This document shows positions 7,857 through 15,387 of a DNA stretch of 23,037 nucleotides, piece by piece; the stretch's first letter is position 1; each line of letters begins with the position of its first letter. A program made the translations under genes and the position numbers. Origin of the DNA: Lactobacillus delbrueckii (GTDB lineage Bacteria > Bacillota > Bacilli > Lactobacillales > Lactobacillaceae). Where the stretch lies: the NCBI GenBank assembly GCA_004556255.1, contig SFHY01000006.1, positions 1 to 23,037 of the forward strand, written 5' to 3'. The notes beneath the pieces are model-generated. The model did no database searches and was not told the origin of the DNA. It saw nothing but the letters and a program-made list of their open reading frames with translations.

Positions 7857-8816
7857 TTATTTAGTTGATTCGGCCTCGCTCAAGGTCGGTTCGATAAAGA
7901 CCTCCCCTTGCGGCGCGCCGTTTTGGGCAATTTTTCTTAAAATGAGTTCCGCCAGCTTCTCACCGATCAGCCAGAAGTTTTGCTTGACGGTCGTGATCGT
8001 CGGCGATGACACCCGGTCTAAAAGGACCCCGTCATAGCCGATCACGCCAAAGTCTTCCGGAATCTTGGCTTCCGCCTCCACCAGGGCCTGGATAACCCCC
8101 ATGGCAATCCGGTCACTGCCGCAGGCAAAGCAGGTGTTCTTGGGAAATTCGCCCAAGTGGTCTTGGATGAATTCCCGGGCCGCGGCTGAGCTGTTTTCCA
8201 CCCGGAAGACGCTGGGAATCTTCTTGTTCTGCTGCATGGTGTTGACATAACCAGCTTCTCTGGAAAATTCAAAAGCCTCGCGGACATCGATGCCGATAAA
8301 AACCACATTCCGGTAGCCAGCCTTCAAGGCGTACTTGGTCGCTATGGTCTCACCCAGCAGGTTGTTGGTGTCGACAAAGTCATAGCCGCCCCGGTTCTCG
8401 CCAAACAGGACGAAAGGCTGCTTAAGCTCGTTCAATTGGGGGTAATCATCAGTCCTGGCTCCGGTGATCACATAGCCGTCAGCCGCCCCCTGGTCCAGCT
8501 GGCTCCCCTTCAAGAGCAGCTGGAGGGAATAATTCTGCTTCTTCAACTCCGTCGCCATGCCAAACAAGACATCGGTAAAGTAAGGGTCGGTATCGTCGAC
8601 GTCTTCTAAAATCACGAACTTCACCACGCTGGTCTGGTTCTTGGCCAGGGCCCGGGCCGCATTGTTGGGGTGGTAGTTCAATTTGTGCATGGCGTCTTCA
8701 ACGACCACCTGCAGTTCCGGAGCAACCAGTTCGGGGTGGTTGATCACCCTTGAAACGGTCATCTTCGACACATGGGCCTTGCGAGCCACATCTTCTAAAG
8801 TAGCGGTTCTCTTCAA
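7857..8816 (-). CDS. malR: LacI-family transcriptional regulator of the maltodextrin cluster
   Basis: A 319-residue regulator with an N-terminal LacI helix-turn-helix (residues 6-27, LEDVARKAHVSKMTVSRVIN), the hinge NYHPNNAARALAKN (47-60) and a periplasmic-binding-protein-like sugar-sensing core. It likely represses the surrounding glucosidase and phosphorylase promoters and is released by maltose or a maltodextrin. The match between its family and the TGTTAnCGnTAACA sites at malL, mapA and dexB supports this; the effector is inferred. The start is a TTG at 8816 with AGGAGGAAA eight bases upstream; no ATG fits. It has a predicted promoter and a clean terminator, and dexB upstream may also read into it. 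Confidence 0.88.
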   Translation of the reverse strand: MKRTATLEDVARKAHVSKMTVSRVINHPELVAPELQVVVEDAMHKLNYHPNNAARALAKNQTSVVKFVILEDVDDTDPYFTDVLFGMATELKKQNYSLQLLLKGSQLDQGAADGYVITGARTDDYPQLNELKQPFVLFGENRGGYDFVDTNNLLGETIATKYALKAGYRNVVFIGIDVREAFEFSREAGYVNTMQQNKKIPSVFRVENSSAAAREFIQDHLGEFPKNTCFACGSDRIAMGVIQALVEAEAKIPEDFGVIGYDGVLLDRVSSPTITTVKQNFWLIGEKLAELILRKIAQNGAPQGEVFIEPTLSEAESTK

Positions 8817-8875
8817 GCAAATTTCCTCCTATCAAGGATTCTAGTCTAACTTTTCCTTCTCACTTCCTATGCTAG

Positions 8876-8906
8876 ATTCTAACACAAAATAACATATTTT
8901 TTGTAA
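8876..8906 (-). promoter_or_regulatory. Probable malR promoter (extended -10 TGTTAGAAT)
   Basis: The 138-bp dexB-malR gap is AT-rich. On the minus strand TAGAAT (8881-8876) is preceded by TG with one base between, and a TTACAA box (8906-8901) lies 19 bases upstream. No copy of the cluster operator is visible in this gap, so malR itself may not be autoregulated through that motif. No convincing terminator follows dexB. Confidence 0.45.
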
Positions 8907-8954
8907 GTTAAAAAAAACGCTCTCAAAAATAATATTATCTTTTTTACATATTAG

Positions 8955-10580
8955 CTAATCCTTTTCCACCCGGCAAAGAAAGGCCGCGTAAGGGGGTAAA
9001 AGAGCCTTAGCCAGGTCTTCCGGTACAGGCCCGTTAGCCAGGAGGATTTCCTTGACCTTATCTGGCAGGGAGACTTCCTGCTCCTGGCCGGTCAAGTTGC
9101 AGACGACTAGCCACTTGTCTTCCGCGTTTTCCCGGTGGTAGGCCATGACGGCATCTGCCGTGTCCAAAAGTTCAAAGGAGCCATCGGTCAAAATCCGCTC
9201 CTGGTGGCGGAGGGCAATCAGCTTCTTATAGAAATAATAAATTGAATCTGGATCATTCAATGCGTTTTCTACATTGATTTCATGGCAGTTAGGGTTAACC
9301 GCCAGCCATGGCCGGCCGCTGGTAAAGCCGGCGGAAGCTGAAGCATCCCACTGCATTGGGGTCCGGGCATTGTCCCGGCCCCGGGCATTGATGGCCTTGA
9401 TCAGGTCTTCCTTCTTCCAGCCCTCTGCCAGCCGTTCCTGGTACATCCGCCGGGCTTCGATGTCCTCTACCTCGTCGATAGCCGAAACCGGGCAGTTGGT
9501 CATCCCGATTTCCTCACCTTGGTAGATGTAAGGGGTCCCCCGCAAGCCGTGCAGGAGAAGGGCCAGCATCTTAGCGCTGCGCTCGCGATACTGCTGGTCA
9601 TTGCCAAAGCGGGACACAATCCGGGGCAGGTCGTGGTTGTTCCAAAAGAGGCTGTTCCAGCTGTGGTTAAAGTCCAGTTTCTGCCACTTGGCCAGGACAT
9701 TCTTCAAGTCGCCGTAGTCAAGGGGCTTGGTGTCCCACTTTTCCTTGCCAGCCTGCTTGTCCAGTTCCGTGAATTCAAACTGGAAGACCATGGACAGTTC
9801 TTTTCTGTCCGGGTCGCTATACAGGGGAGCGTTGTCTAAAGTTGCCCCCCAGGTTTCCCCGACCGTCAAAAAGTCCCGGTCGCCAAAAGTCTCCTGGTGC
9901 ATTTCCTGCAGGTAGTCATGCAGCTTAGGGCCGTTAGCGGTAATCTCTTCTTCCGGGACCTTGCCGATCAGCTCGATCACGTCCATCCGGAAGCCCCCGA
10001 TCCCCTTGTCAATCCAGAAGTTCATCAAGTCGTAGACCTTCTGCCTTAGGGCCGGGTTCTTCCAGTTGAGGTCCGGCTGCTCTTTGGCAAAAAGGTGGAG
10101 GTAGTACTGGCCGACCTGGCCGTCGTATTCCCAGGCGCTGCCGGAAAAAGCGGATTTGAGCTCATTGGCCTTGTCCGCCCAGACATAGTAGTCGTGTTCC
10201 GGAGAGGATGGATTTTTCCGGGCTTCGATAAACCAAGGGTGCTGGTCAGAGGTGTGGTTGACCACCAGGTCCATCACGATCCGGATCCCCCGCTTCTTGG
10301 CCTCACTGATTAATTCTTCCATGTCCGCCATGGTCCCGTACTGGGGGTCGATGGCTTCGTAGTCGGCGATGTCATAACCGTTGTCCACGCCTGGTGACTT
10401 GTAGACCGGGCAGAGCCAGATGGCGTCGATGCCCAGGCCTTGCAGGTAGTCCAGCCGCTTGATGATCCCCCGCAGGTCGCCGACCCCGTCGCCGTTTGTG
10501 TCCTGGAAGGACTTGGGATAGATCTGGTAGATCACGGCCTGCTTCCACCATGGTTCTTGCTTTTGCTTTTTTGTCGTCAT
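8955..10580 (-). CDS. dexB: Oligo-1,6-glucosidase / glucan 1,6-alpha-glucosidase (GH13_31)
   Basis: A 541-residue cytoplasmic enzyme that would cleave terminal alpha-1,6 bonds in isomaltose, panose or branched dextrins. GH13 blocks: DLVVNHTSDQHPWF from residue 104, GFRMDVIELIGK with nucleophile Asp200 and the alpha-1,6-associated Val201, TVGETWG with acid Glu242, and WNNHDLPR with Asp317. Block V is QPDLNWKNP, the oligo-1,6-glucosidase signature. It complements malL by removing branch points. Trehalose-6-phosphate hydrolases share the subfamily and the Val, so that activity is possible, but no trehalose PTS gene is near. The start at 10580 has only a weak GA-rich ribosome site. It has its own promoter and one operator. 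Confidence 0.85.
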   Translation of the reverse strand: MTTKKQKQEPWWKQAVIYQIYPKSFQDTNGDGVGDLRGIIKRLDYLQGLGIDAIWLCPVYKSPGVDNGYDIADYEAIDPQYGTMADMEELISEAKKRGIRIVMDLVVNHTSDQHPWFIEARKNPSSPEHDYYVWADKANELKSAFSGSAWEYDGQVGQYYLHLFAKEQPDLNWKNPALRQKVYDLMNFWIDKGIGGFRMDVIELIGKVPEEEITANGPKLHDYLQEMHQETFGDRDFLTVGETWGATLDNAPLYSDPDRKELSMVFQFEFTELDKQAGKEKWDTKPLDYGDLKNVLAKWQKLDFNHSWNSLFWNNHDLPRIVSRFGNDQQYRERSAKMLALLLHGLRGTPYIYQGEEIGMTNCPVSAIDEVEDIEARRMYQERLAEGWKKEDLIKAINARGRDNARTPMQWDASASAGFTSGRPWLAVNPNCHEINVENALNDPDSIYYFYKKLIALRHQERILTDGSFELLDTADAVMAYHRENAEDKWLVVCNLTGQEQEVSLPDKVKEILLANGPVPEDLAKALLPPYAAFLCRVEKD

Positions 10581-10637
10581 TTTTTCTCACACTCTCATAT
10601 CAAAAAATAAAGCGCTGCCATTTTTTCCTACAAGCTT

Positions 10638-10665
10638 AGTATAGAAAAAGTTCCTACAGATGCAA
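10638..10665 (-). promoter_or_regulatory. Probable dexB promoter
   Basis: On the minus strand TTGCAT (10665-10660), 16 bases, then TATACT (10643-10638). The -10 is good (5/6) and the -35 poor. The leader to the dexB start is about 57 bp. A weaker operator-like sequence (10607-10620, AGCGCT core) lies in the leader and was not counted as a site. Confidence 0.45.
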
Positions 10666-10667
10666 GC

Positions 10668-10681
10668 AGTTACCGCTAACC
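10668..10681. promoter_or_regulatory. LacI/CcpA-type operator upstream of dexB
   Basis: AGTTACCGCTAACC contains the same GTTACCGCTAAC core as the distal mapA site, differing at the outer bases. It lies immediately upstream of the -35 box rather than over it, and no partner is found 27 bp away, so its effect may differ from the other promoters. Confidence 0.5.
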
Positions 10682-10685
10682 AAAT

Positions 10686-10714
10686 AAAAAAGGCCTGCCT
10701 AAGCAGGTCCTTTT
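10686..10714 (-). terminator. Intrinsic terminator of the YibE/F-hydrolase operon
   Basis: On the minus strand AAAAGG-A-CCTGC pairs with GCAGGCCTTTT around a TTAG loop, with one bulged A, and ends in a run of six T. It lies about 10 bp after the hydrolase stop and separates that operon from dexB. Confidence 0.72.
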
Positions 10715-10723
10715 AGCCTAATT

Positions 10724-11590
10724 CTACTGGTAAAGCTGGGTCAGCTTGTCCTTGTTTTCATCGTAGTTGATCCCGGAGAAAAGGTGGTCCAGCCACTCCA
10801 GGCTCAAACTAAACCAGCGGGCCGTGTGGGGATTGCCCTGCCAGAAGATGTCTTCCGTGGACAGTTCCGGCGTGGCCAAAGAGTAACCGTGGTAGCCAAT
10901 GTCAAACATGTGGGCCTCGCACTTGACCTTGTTTTTAAACAAGGCCTCTTCATAAGCCATGGCATTGGTCGGCAGGCAGATCGGGTCGTTCCAGGACTGG
11001 AAGATGAAGGTCGGCGGGGTCTGAGGACTCACCCCCAGGGCCGTATCAACCAGCTTGGGGTCAGGCGGCAAGGCCCCGTCAGCCCGGCCGCCGATTTCAA
11101 AGGCCACCTTGTGCACATCAGTCAAAGGATAACCCAGAATCGTGGCGTTTGGCCGAACCTGGTCCCCCTCATAGCCATATTTTTCCTGGTAGACTGGCTC
11201 ATCAGCCAGGTAGTTGGCCGCGCTGACGATATGGCCGCCGGCAGAAAAACCGATAGTCATGATCTTACTTGGGTCAATCTGGTATTCAGCCGCGTGCTCC
11301 CGGTAATAGCTGACCGTGCTCAAGACGTCTAGGCCGGCATCAGGATAGATCATTCCTTCGTCTTGCAAAAGATTGTAGCTGACCACGCAGGCGTTGAAGC
11401 CCCGGCTGACATAGGCCAGGGCTACTGGCTCACTTTCCTTGACTGACAGGTGGGTAAAGCTGCCGCCCGGCACCACGATAGCCAAGGGACGGAGCTTGTT
11501 CAAAGGCGGCCGGTCGCCCGTAACCGTGTAGGTCTGCAGCTGGTAGGTCCGGCCGTTAAAGTTCTTGATCTCTAGTTTTTTCGTTTCCAT
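10724..11590 (-). CDS. Alpha/beta hydrolase, acetyl-esterase-like
   Basis: A 288-residue cytoplasmic serine hydrolase. An oxyanion-type PGGSFTHLS (41-49), nucleophile elbow GFSAGG (Ser116), acid Asp202 in SWNDPICLP and His234 in GYHGYS give a full triad in family order. Such proteins are usually carboxylesterases or deacetylases acting on small acyl or sugar esters; the substrate here is unknown. I chose ATG 11590 because GAGGAAA lies seven bases upstream; a GTG at 11602 would add four residues. It overlaps the upstream membrane-protein gene by 35 bp and precedes a terminator, so it is the last gene of a three-gene operon. It is unlikely to belong to the maltodextrin regulon. Confidence 0.82.
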   Translation of the reverse strand: METKKLEIKNFNGRTYQLQTYTVTGDRPPLNKLRPLAIVVPGGSFTHLSVKESEPVALAYVSRGFNACVVSYNLLQDEGMIYPDAGLDVLSTVSYYREHAAEYQIDPSKIMTIGFSAGGHIVSAANYLADEPVYQEKYGYEGDQVRPNATILGYPLTDVHKVAFEIGGRADGALPPDPKLVDTALGVSPQTPPTFIFQSWNDPICLPTNAMAYEEALFKNKVKCEAHMFDIGYHGYSLATPELSTEDIFWQGNPHTARWFSLSLEWLDHLFSGINYDENKDKLTQLYQ

Positions 11591-12350
11591 TTTTTTCCTC
11601 ACTTTGCCGGCTCATCCCCTTGGCCAGCAAAAAGGTCGCCAAAGGAACCGTCAGCAGCACACCGAGCAGAGAATACATGATGATCAGTGCTTCGTTTACA
11701 AAAAGTTTATCATTAATCACCTCACTAAAGGAATAGTGGAGGCGGTAATACCATAAAAAGAGGGACAAAAAGCTGCCAAACATCCCGTAAATGATGGTGT
11801 TCATGGCCGTGCCCAAAACGTCGTAGCCGATGGCTGCCCCGCTCTTCATCAGCTGCTCTTCCGTGATGTCCGGCTTAGCCTTCTTCAGTTCCAAAATCCC
11901 CGAACTCATCGACACGGCGGCTTCCGCCACCGCCCCAAGGGCGGAGAAAATGGCCACGGTAACGGCGATCTGCCCATAGCTGATCCCCGGCATCTGGGAG
12001 TGGCCCAGGAGGATTTCCCCGGCTTCCGGCCCCAGACCAGCGGCTTGGGCCAGGTATTGGATGCCTAAGATCAAGACGCTGACGAGGGATAAGACGATCA
12101 AAGAGGCATAGAAGGAATTTTTGGCCACGGTATAGTCATGGGTGCCCAGGAAGATGATCGTGACCAGCTTGAGGGGCACGAAAATCGCGGTAATAATTGG
12201 AATGCTCAAGCCCCAGGAGATGAGCATGGCCACCAGGACCAGCAAGAGGCTGTTGATCAAGACACTGAAGAAGCTGCGGATCCCGGTTTCACCGCCGATG
12301 ACGGTCATCAAGATGGCCAAAACAATGATTAATGCGCCAAGGCTGCTCAT
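11556..12350 (-). CDS. YibE/F-family membrane protein, short paralogue
   Basis: A 264-residue polytopic membrane protein with about seven hydrophobic segments and no large external domain. Its segment ALGAVAEAAVSMSSGI (137-152) and the following SGAAIGYDVLGTAMN block (170-184) align with the C-terminal half of the upstream gene product, so the two are paralogues of the YibE/F type. The family's function is not established; export roles have been guessed. The start at 12350 overlaps the upstream stop as ATGA, with AAAGGGGG ahead of it, so the two proteins are translationally coupled and probably form one complex. Confidence 0.78.
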   Translation of the reverse strand: MSSLGALIIVLAILMTVIGGETGIRSFFSVLINSLLLVLVAMLISWGLSIPIITAIFVPLKLVTIIFLGTHDYTVAKNSFYASLIVLSLVSVLILGIQYLAQAAGLGPEAGEILLGHSQMPGISYGQIAVTVAIFSALGAVAEAAVSMSSGILELKKAKPDITEEQLMKSGAAIGYDVLGTAMNTIIYGMFGSFLSLFLWYYRLHYSFSEVINDKLFVNEALIIMYSLLGVLLTVPLATFLLAKGMSRQSEEKNGNEKTRDQEL

Positions 12351-13456
12351 TCTTGCTTACCCCCTTTCTCCGGCTTTTTTAAAAAGAGGAGGCTGCAGAG
12401 GCTGGCAAAAACGATGGTCAGAACGATCCCGATCGCTGAAACCGCGCTCTGCGTCGCCCCTAAGGACATGGTGAAGTTAAAAGTCGTCGCGATCGTGTTG
12501 TTGTCCCGGAAGTACAGGATTGTTTCCGGCAGGGCTTCAGAAATGAAGATCAAGACCAAAACATTGATCAAAGGCCCCATGATCTCCTGCCCCATTGTCC
12601 GTCCGCTGGCTAAAAGTTCCTTAACGGTAATCTCGGGCTTGTGCTGGATCAGTTCATAAAGGCTGGAAACGATGTCCGTCGCCTCGTCCATAACTGCCCC
12701 AAGTACCCCCAGCAGGGCCTGGGCCATGAAGATTCCCCGCGTGTCCTGGGTGGCATAGTCGCCCATTTCATAGTTGAGGTAGGTCTCCCCGGTCAGTTTG
12801 ATAACGGCATAGCAGAGGGCAAAAGAGACAAAGACCCCGAGCAGGGTCGCCAGCCAGGTAACCAGCATCTTTTTGTTAACCCCCTGCACGATAGCCAGGC
12901 TGAAGAAGGAGAAGACGATGTCGGCCAGGGAGAACATCCAGATGATTCCGGCCCCGTTGACCGCCACGTCCCACAGGATCAAGCAGTAAAACAGGATCCA
13001 GCTGATGGCCATGGAGACGATCAAGTGCCAGCTCCGCCGGCCAACTACGGCCACCATCAAGGACAAAGTAATGGCCAAGGTCATGACCAGGATCCAGTCT
13101 CTTTTTGGCGAAAGCAGGGCCAGGCTGCCGTCAGTCACCGTGACGAAGACCCGCTCGCCTGCCCGGTACTTCTGGGTAACCAGCTGGGAAGGGTAGTAGG
13201 TGTTGACCGTTTCAAAAGTCTGCCCCTTGTACTTGCCGGTCAAGACTTGAACGTGCAGGTACTGCCGGCGCTCTTCATCCTTGTTGCCGTAAATATCAGT
13301 TTCTTTTTTCAGCAGGCGGTCCTTGATCTTCGTGTCCGTGATCACCGCCACCGGGTTCTTGTAGCCGGTCGTCTTAAAATAGGTCAGCGCGGCCAGGCCC
13401 AGACCCAGGACCAGCAGAACCAGGGCGGCCAGGAAGCGCTGCTTTTTCGTTTCCAT
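12347..13456 (-). CDS. YibE/F-family membrane protein with an extracytoplasmic domain
   Basis: A 369-residue membrane protein (numbered from ATG 13456). One membrane helix (about 8-27) is followed by a roughly 90-residue outer domain (30-120, containing GKYKGQTFETVN, which resembles a small beta-barrel domain), then about seven more helices. The block LGAVMDEATDIVSSLYEL (252-269), with SGRTMGQEIMGPLIN after it, is shared with the downstream paralogue. The start is uncertain: METKKQRF at 13456 gives a normal short cytoplasmic head, but AGAGG abuts the ATG; a GTG at 13501 adds 15 basic residues and has no ribosome site. It is first in the operon, 60 bp past a terminator. No ligand can be named. 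Confidence 0.75.
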   Translation of the reverse strand: METKKQRFLAALVLLVLGLGLAALTYFKTTGYKNPVAVITDTKIKDRLLKKETDIYGNKDEERRQYLHVQVLTGKYKGQTFETVNTYYPSQLVTQKYRAGERVFVTVTDGSLALLSPKRDWILVMTLAITLSLMVAVVGRRSWHLIVSMAISWILFYCLILWDVAVNGAGIIWMFSLADIVFSFFSLAIVQGVNKKMLVTWLATLLGVFVSFALCYAVIKLTGETYLNYEMGDYATQDTRGIFMAQALLGVLGAVMDEATDIVSSLYELIQHKPEITVKELLASGRTMGQEIMGPLINVLVLIFISEALPETILYFRDNNTIATTFNFTMSLGATQSAVSAIGIVLTIVFASLCSLLFLKKPEKGGKQE

Positions 13457-13516
13457 CCTCTTTGTATTTGCCTTTCTGTTTTTTGTTTTAGTTTTCAGCA
13501 CTTTTTATTTTAGTGC

Positions 13517-13545
13517 AAAAAAAGGACCGCTTTCGCGGTCACCTT
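13517..13545 (-). terminator. Intrinsic terminator of the ddl-HTH operon
   Basis: GACCGC (13525-13530), loop TTTC, GCGGTC (13535-13540), with flanking AAAG/CTTT pairing, then seven T on the minus strand (13523-13517). It is 34 bp past the stop of the coiled-coil protein gene. Confidence 0.82.
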
Positions 13546-13578
13546 TGATTTTTAAGCTTAATTTAGCAATTCGCGCCA

Positions 13579-14223
13579 TTATTTGAAAATTTTCTTCCAC
13601 CAGGGAGTCTTCTTGGGTGCCAGTTGCATGTCAGCCAGGGTCCGGTAGGTTGGCGCCCCCTTGGCCGCGTTTTCCTGGGCCCGGCTGAGTAGTTCCCTGT
13701 GGACCTCCTCATCACTCTTGGCCATGTCAGCCACGACCTGGGCCCTTTTCTGCTCCGGGGTGACCGGCCTATCTTCCAAAAAGCCGTCATCAAAATCCGG
13801 CAGGTCCAGGACATCATCAGCTGGCTCAAGGGAATCAATCTGCTTTTCAGCAGCTTTTTCTGCCTTAGCCGCTGTCAGCTGGGCCAGCTGCTCTTTCAGC
13901 TCAGCGATTTCCTGGTCCTTAGCGGCCAGGGCGGCTTCCAGCTGGTCTTCCCTGGTAGTTTTTACTGGTGCTTCTTCCTTTTCACTGGCAAAAAGTTCCT
14001 GGGCAGCCTGGTCAATCTTCTGGCCTTCCTTGACCAGGTCCTGCATTTGCTTCAGCTTGTCCAAGTCTTCCAGCCGGTAGCGGCGGGCATTCTTGACCCG
14101 GGGAAAGTAAGCGGGTGATGTGGCCTTCTCCACCGCCTGCGAATACTTGCGCAGGGTGTTTTCGCTGACCCCAAGGGCCTGGGCGGCTTCACTGGTCTTC
14201 ATCTGCTCACTTATCTCACTCAT
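13579..14223 (-). CDS. MerR-like HTH protein with coiled coil and cationic Trp tail
   Basis: A 214-residue protein of unknown role. Residues 9-75 form a MerR-type winged helix (TSEAAQALGVSENTLRKYSQ, then FPRVKNARRYRLEDLDKLK). Residues 92-128 are a heptad-rich coiled coil of Glu/Lys/Ala/Leu. A short acidic linker (136-152, DDVLDLPDFDD) follows, and the chain ends in KKTPWWKKIFK. The layout of DNA-binding head, coiled coil and amphipathic basic tail resembles RacA-like or plasmid HTH/coiled-coil proteins more than a classical ligand-sensing MerR regulator. The tail could touch the membrane; that is inference. It lies 48 bp downstream of ddl with no terminator between and ends at a strong terminator, so it is probably cotranscribed with ddl. 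The ATG 14223 start has only a weak GA-rich ribosome site. Confidence 0.75.
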   Translation of the reverse strand: MSEISEQMKTSEAAQALGVSENTLRKYSQAVEKATSPAYFPRVKNARRYRLEDLDKLKQMQDLVKEGQKIDQAAQELFASEKEEAPVKTTREDQLEAALAAKDQEIAELKEQLAQLTAAKAEKAAEKQIDSLEPADDVLDLPDFDDGFLEDRPVTPEQKRAQVVADMAKSDEEVHRELLSRAQENAAKGAPTYRTLADMQLAPKKTPWWKKIFK

Positions 14224-14271
14224 GTTCTGACTTTCTTTCGCAAAAAACTAAATTTTCAAAGTACTTTTCTC

Positions 14272-15360
14272 TTAGTCGTGCTTGTGCAGGAGGGTCTTCT
14301 TGTGGGCGTAGCGCTCTTCAGCCAGCTCGATCAAGCGGGTGATCAAGTCTGGGTAAGAAATCCCGGCTTCTTCAAACAGCTTCGGGTACATGCTGATGTT
14401 GGTAAAGCCTGGCAGGGCGTTCAATTCGTTGAAGATGACTTCCCCGTCGCTTTCTCTGAGCATGGAGTCAACCCGGGCCATGCCGCTGCATTCAGTGATC
14501 TGGTAGATCTTCAAGGCGTTTTCCCGGACCTTCTTGGCAGTTTCTTCTGGAATCTGGGCTGGGATCTGCAGGGTCGTGGTTGATTTTTCGCTGTACTTGT
14601 TTTCGTAGCTGTACCAAGTGTTGTCGGCGTTGATGATCCGGCCGACCCCGGAAACTACTGGGTGGTCATTGCCCAAAACGGCAGTTTCAACTTCAGTGCC
14701 GACGATCCCTTCTTCAACCAAAACCTTGTCATCGTACTTGAAAGCTTCAGCCAAAGCTTCAGCGTAGTTGCTGTCGTCGGTCACGTGGGTGATGCCGACG
14801 GAAGAGCCCTGGTTGGACGGCTTGACGAAGAGGTTGCTGGTGCCCAGCTGGCCACTGATCCAGTCATAGCTGAGCTTTTGGTTCTTGGCGTCCTCGTATT
14901 CGTAGCGCTTGATGGATACCCACTTGGCTACTGGCACGCCGGCTCTTTGGGCCAGGATCTTGGTGAATTCCTTGTCCATGGTTACGGCTGCCGCTAAAAC
15001 GTCAACCCCGACGAAAGGCTTGTCGATCAGGCGGAAGAGGCCCTGCAGGACCCCGTCTTCGCCCAGGTTGCCGTGGACGATTGGGAAGAGCACGTCCAGT
15101 TCCGGCCGGGAAGCCAGCTCGATCAAGTTGGAAAGGTTGGCCGTCTTGTCAGCCTTTTCCACCATGTAGCCTGGCTCTTCCAGAACCTTGTATGAATCAG
15201 CTTCACTGGCCACGTAGCCGGAGTTCGTGATCCAGATCGGGTGGACGTCAAACTTGTCCTTGTCAATTGCCTTGTAGATGTTGCCGGCTGAAGTGATTGA
15301 AACTTCGTATTCGGAGGAGTTCCCACCAAAAATCAAACCAACTTGTGTTTTTTTCGTCAT
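14272..15360 (-). CDS. ddl: D-alanine-D-alanine ligase
   Basis: A 362-residue ATP-grasp enzyme that makes the D-Ala-D-Ala dipeptide for peptidoglycan precursors in the cytoplasm. Visible motifs: FGGNSSEYEVS (11-21), HGNLGEDGVLQG (96-107), the ATP-grasp loop KPSNQGSSVGI (180-190), VEEGIVGTEVE, ARVD (295-298) and FNELNALPGFT (310-320). The substrate-choice residue in ENKYSEK is Tyr256; ligases of vancomycin-resistant lactobacilli and leuconostocs carry Phe there and make D-Ala-D-Lac. ATG 15360 is preceded by AAAGGAG; an in-frame ATG at 15429 adds 23 unrelated residues and would place the start upstream of the TATAAT box, so it was set aside. Confidence 0.95.
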   Translation of the reverse strand: MTKKTQVGLIFGGNSSEYEVSITSAGNIYKAIDKDKFDVHPIWITNSGYVASEADSYKVLEEPGYMVEKADKTANLSNLIELASRPELDVLFPIVHGNLGEDGVLQGLFRLIDKPFVGVDVLAAAVTMDKEFTKILAQRAGVPVAKWVSIKRYEYEDAKNQKLSYDWISGQLGTSNLFVKPSNQGSSVGITHVTDDSNYAEALAEAFKYDDKVLVEEGIVGTEVETAVLGNDHPVVSGVGRIINADNTWYSYENKYSEKSTTTLQIPAQIPEETAKKVRENALKIYQITECSGMARVDSMLRESDGEVIFNELNALPGFTNISMYPKLFEEAGISYPDLITRLIELAEERYAHKKTLLHKHD

Positions 15361-15387
15361 TGTTTCGTCTCCTTTTATCAACTCTGT

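Noticed and set aside
8905..8954. Candidate terminator after dexB
   Set aside because: It has AT palindromes and a T-run but no GC stem directly before the T-run.
10607..10620. Operator-like AGCGCT sequence in the dexB leader
   Set aside because: Only about 11 of 14 consensus positions match and it lacks the GTTA half-sites of the other five sites.
12641..13513. 290-codon plus-strand frame opposite the YibE-type gene
   Set aside because: His/Asp/Gln-rich composition typical of the reverse of a membrane-protein gene; the minus-strand product has coherent helices and a conserved paralogue.
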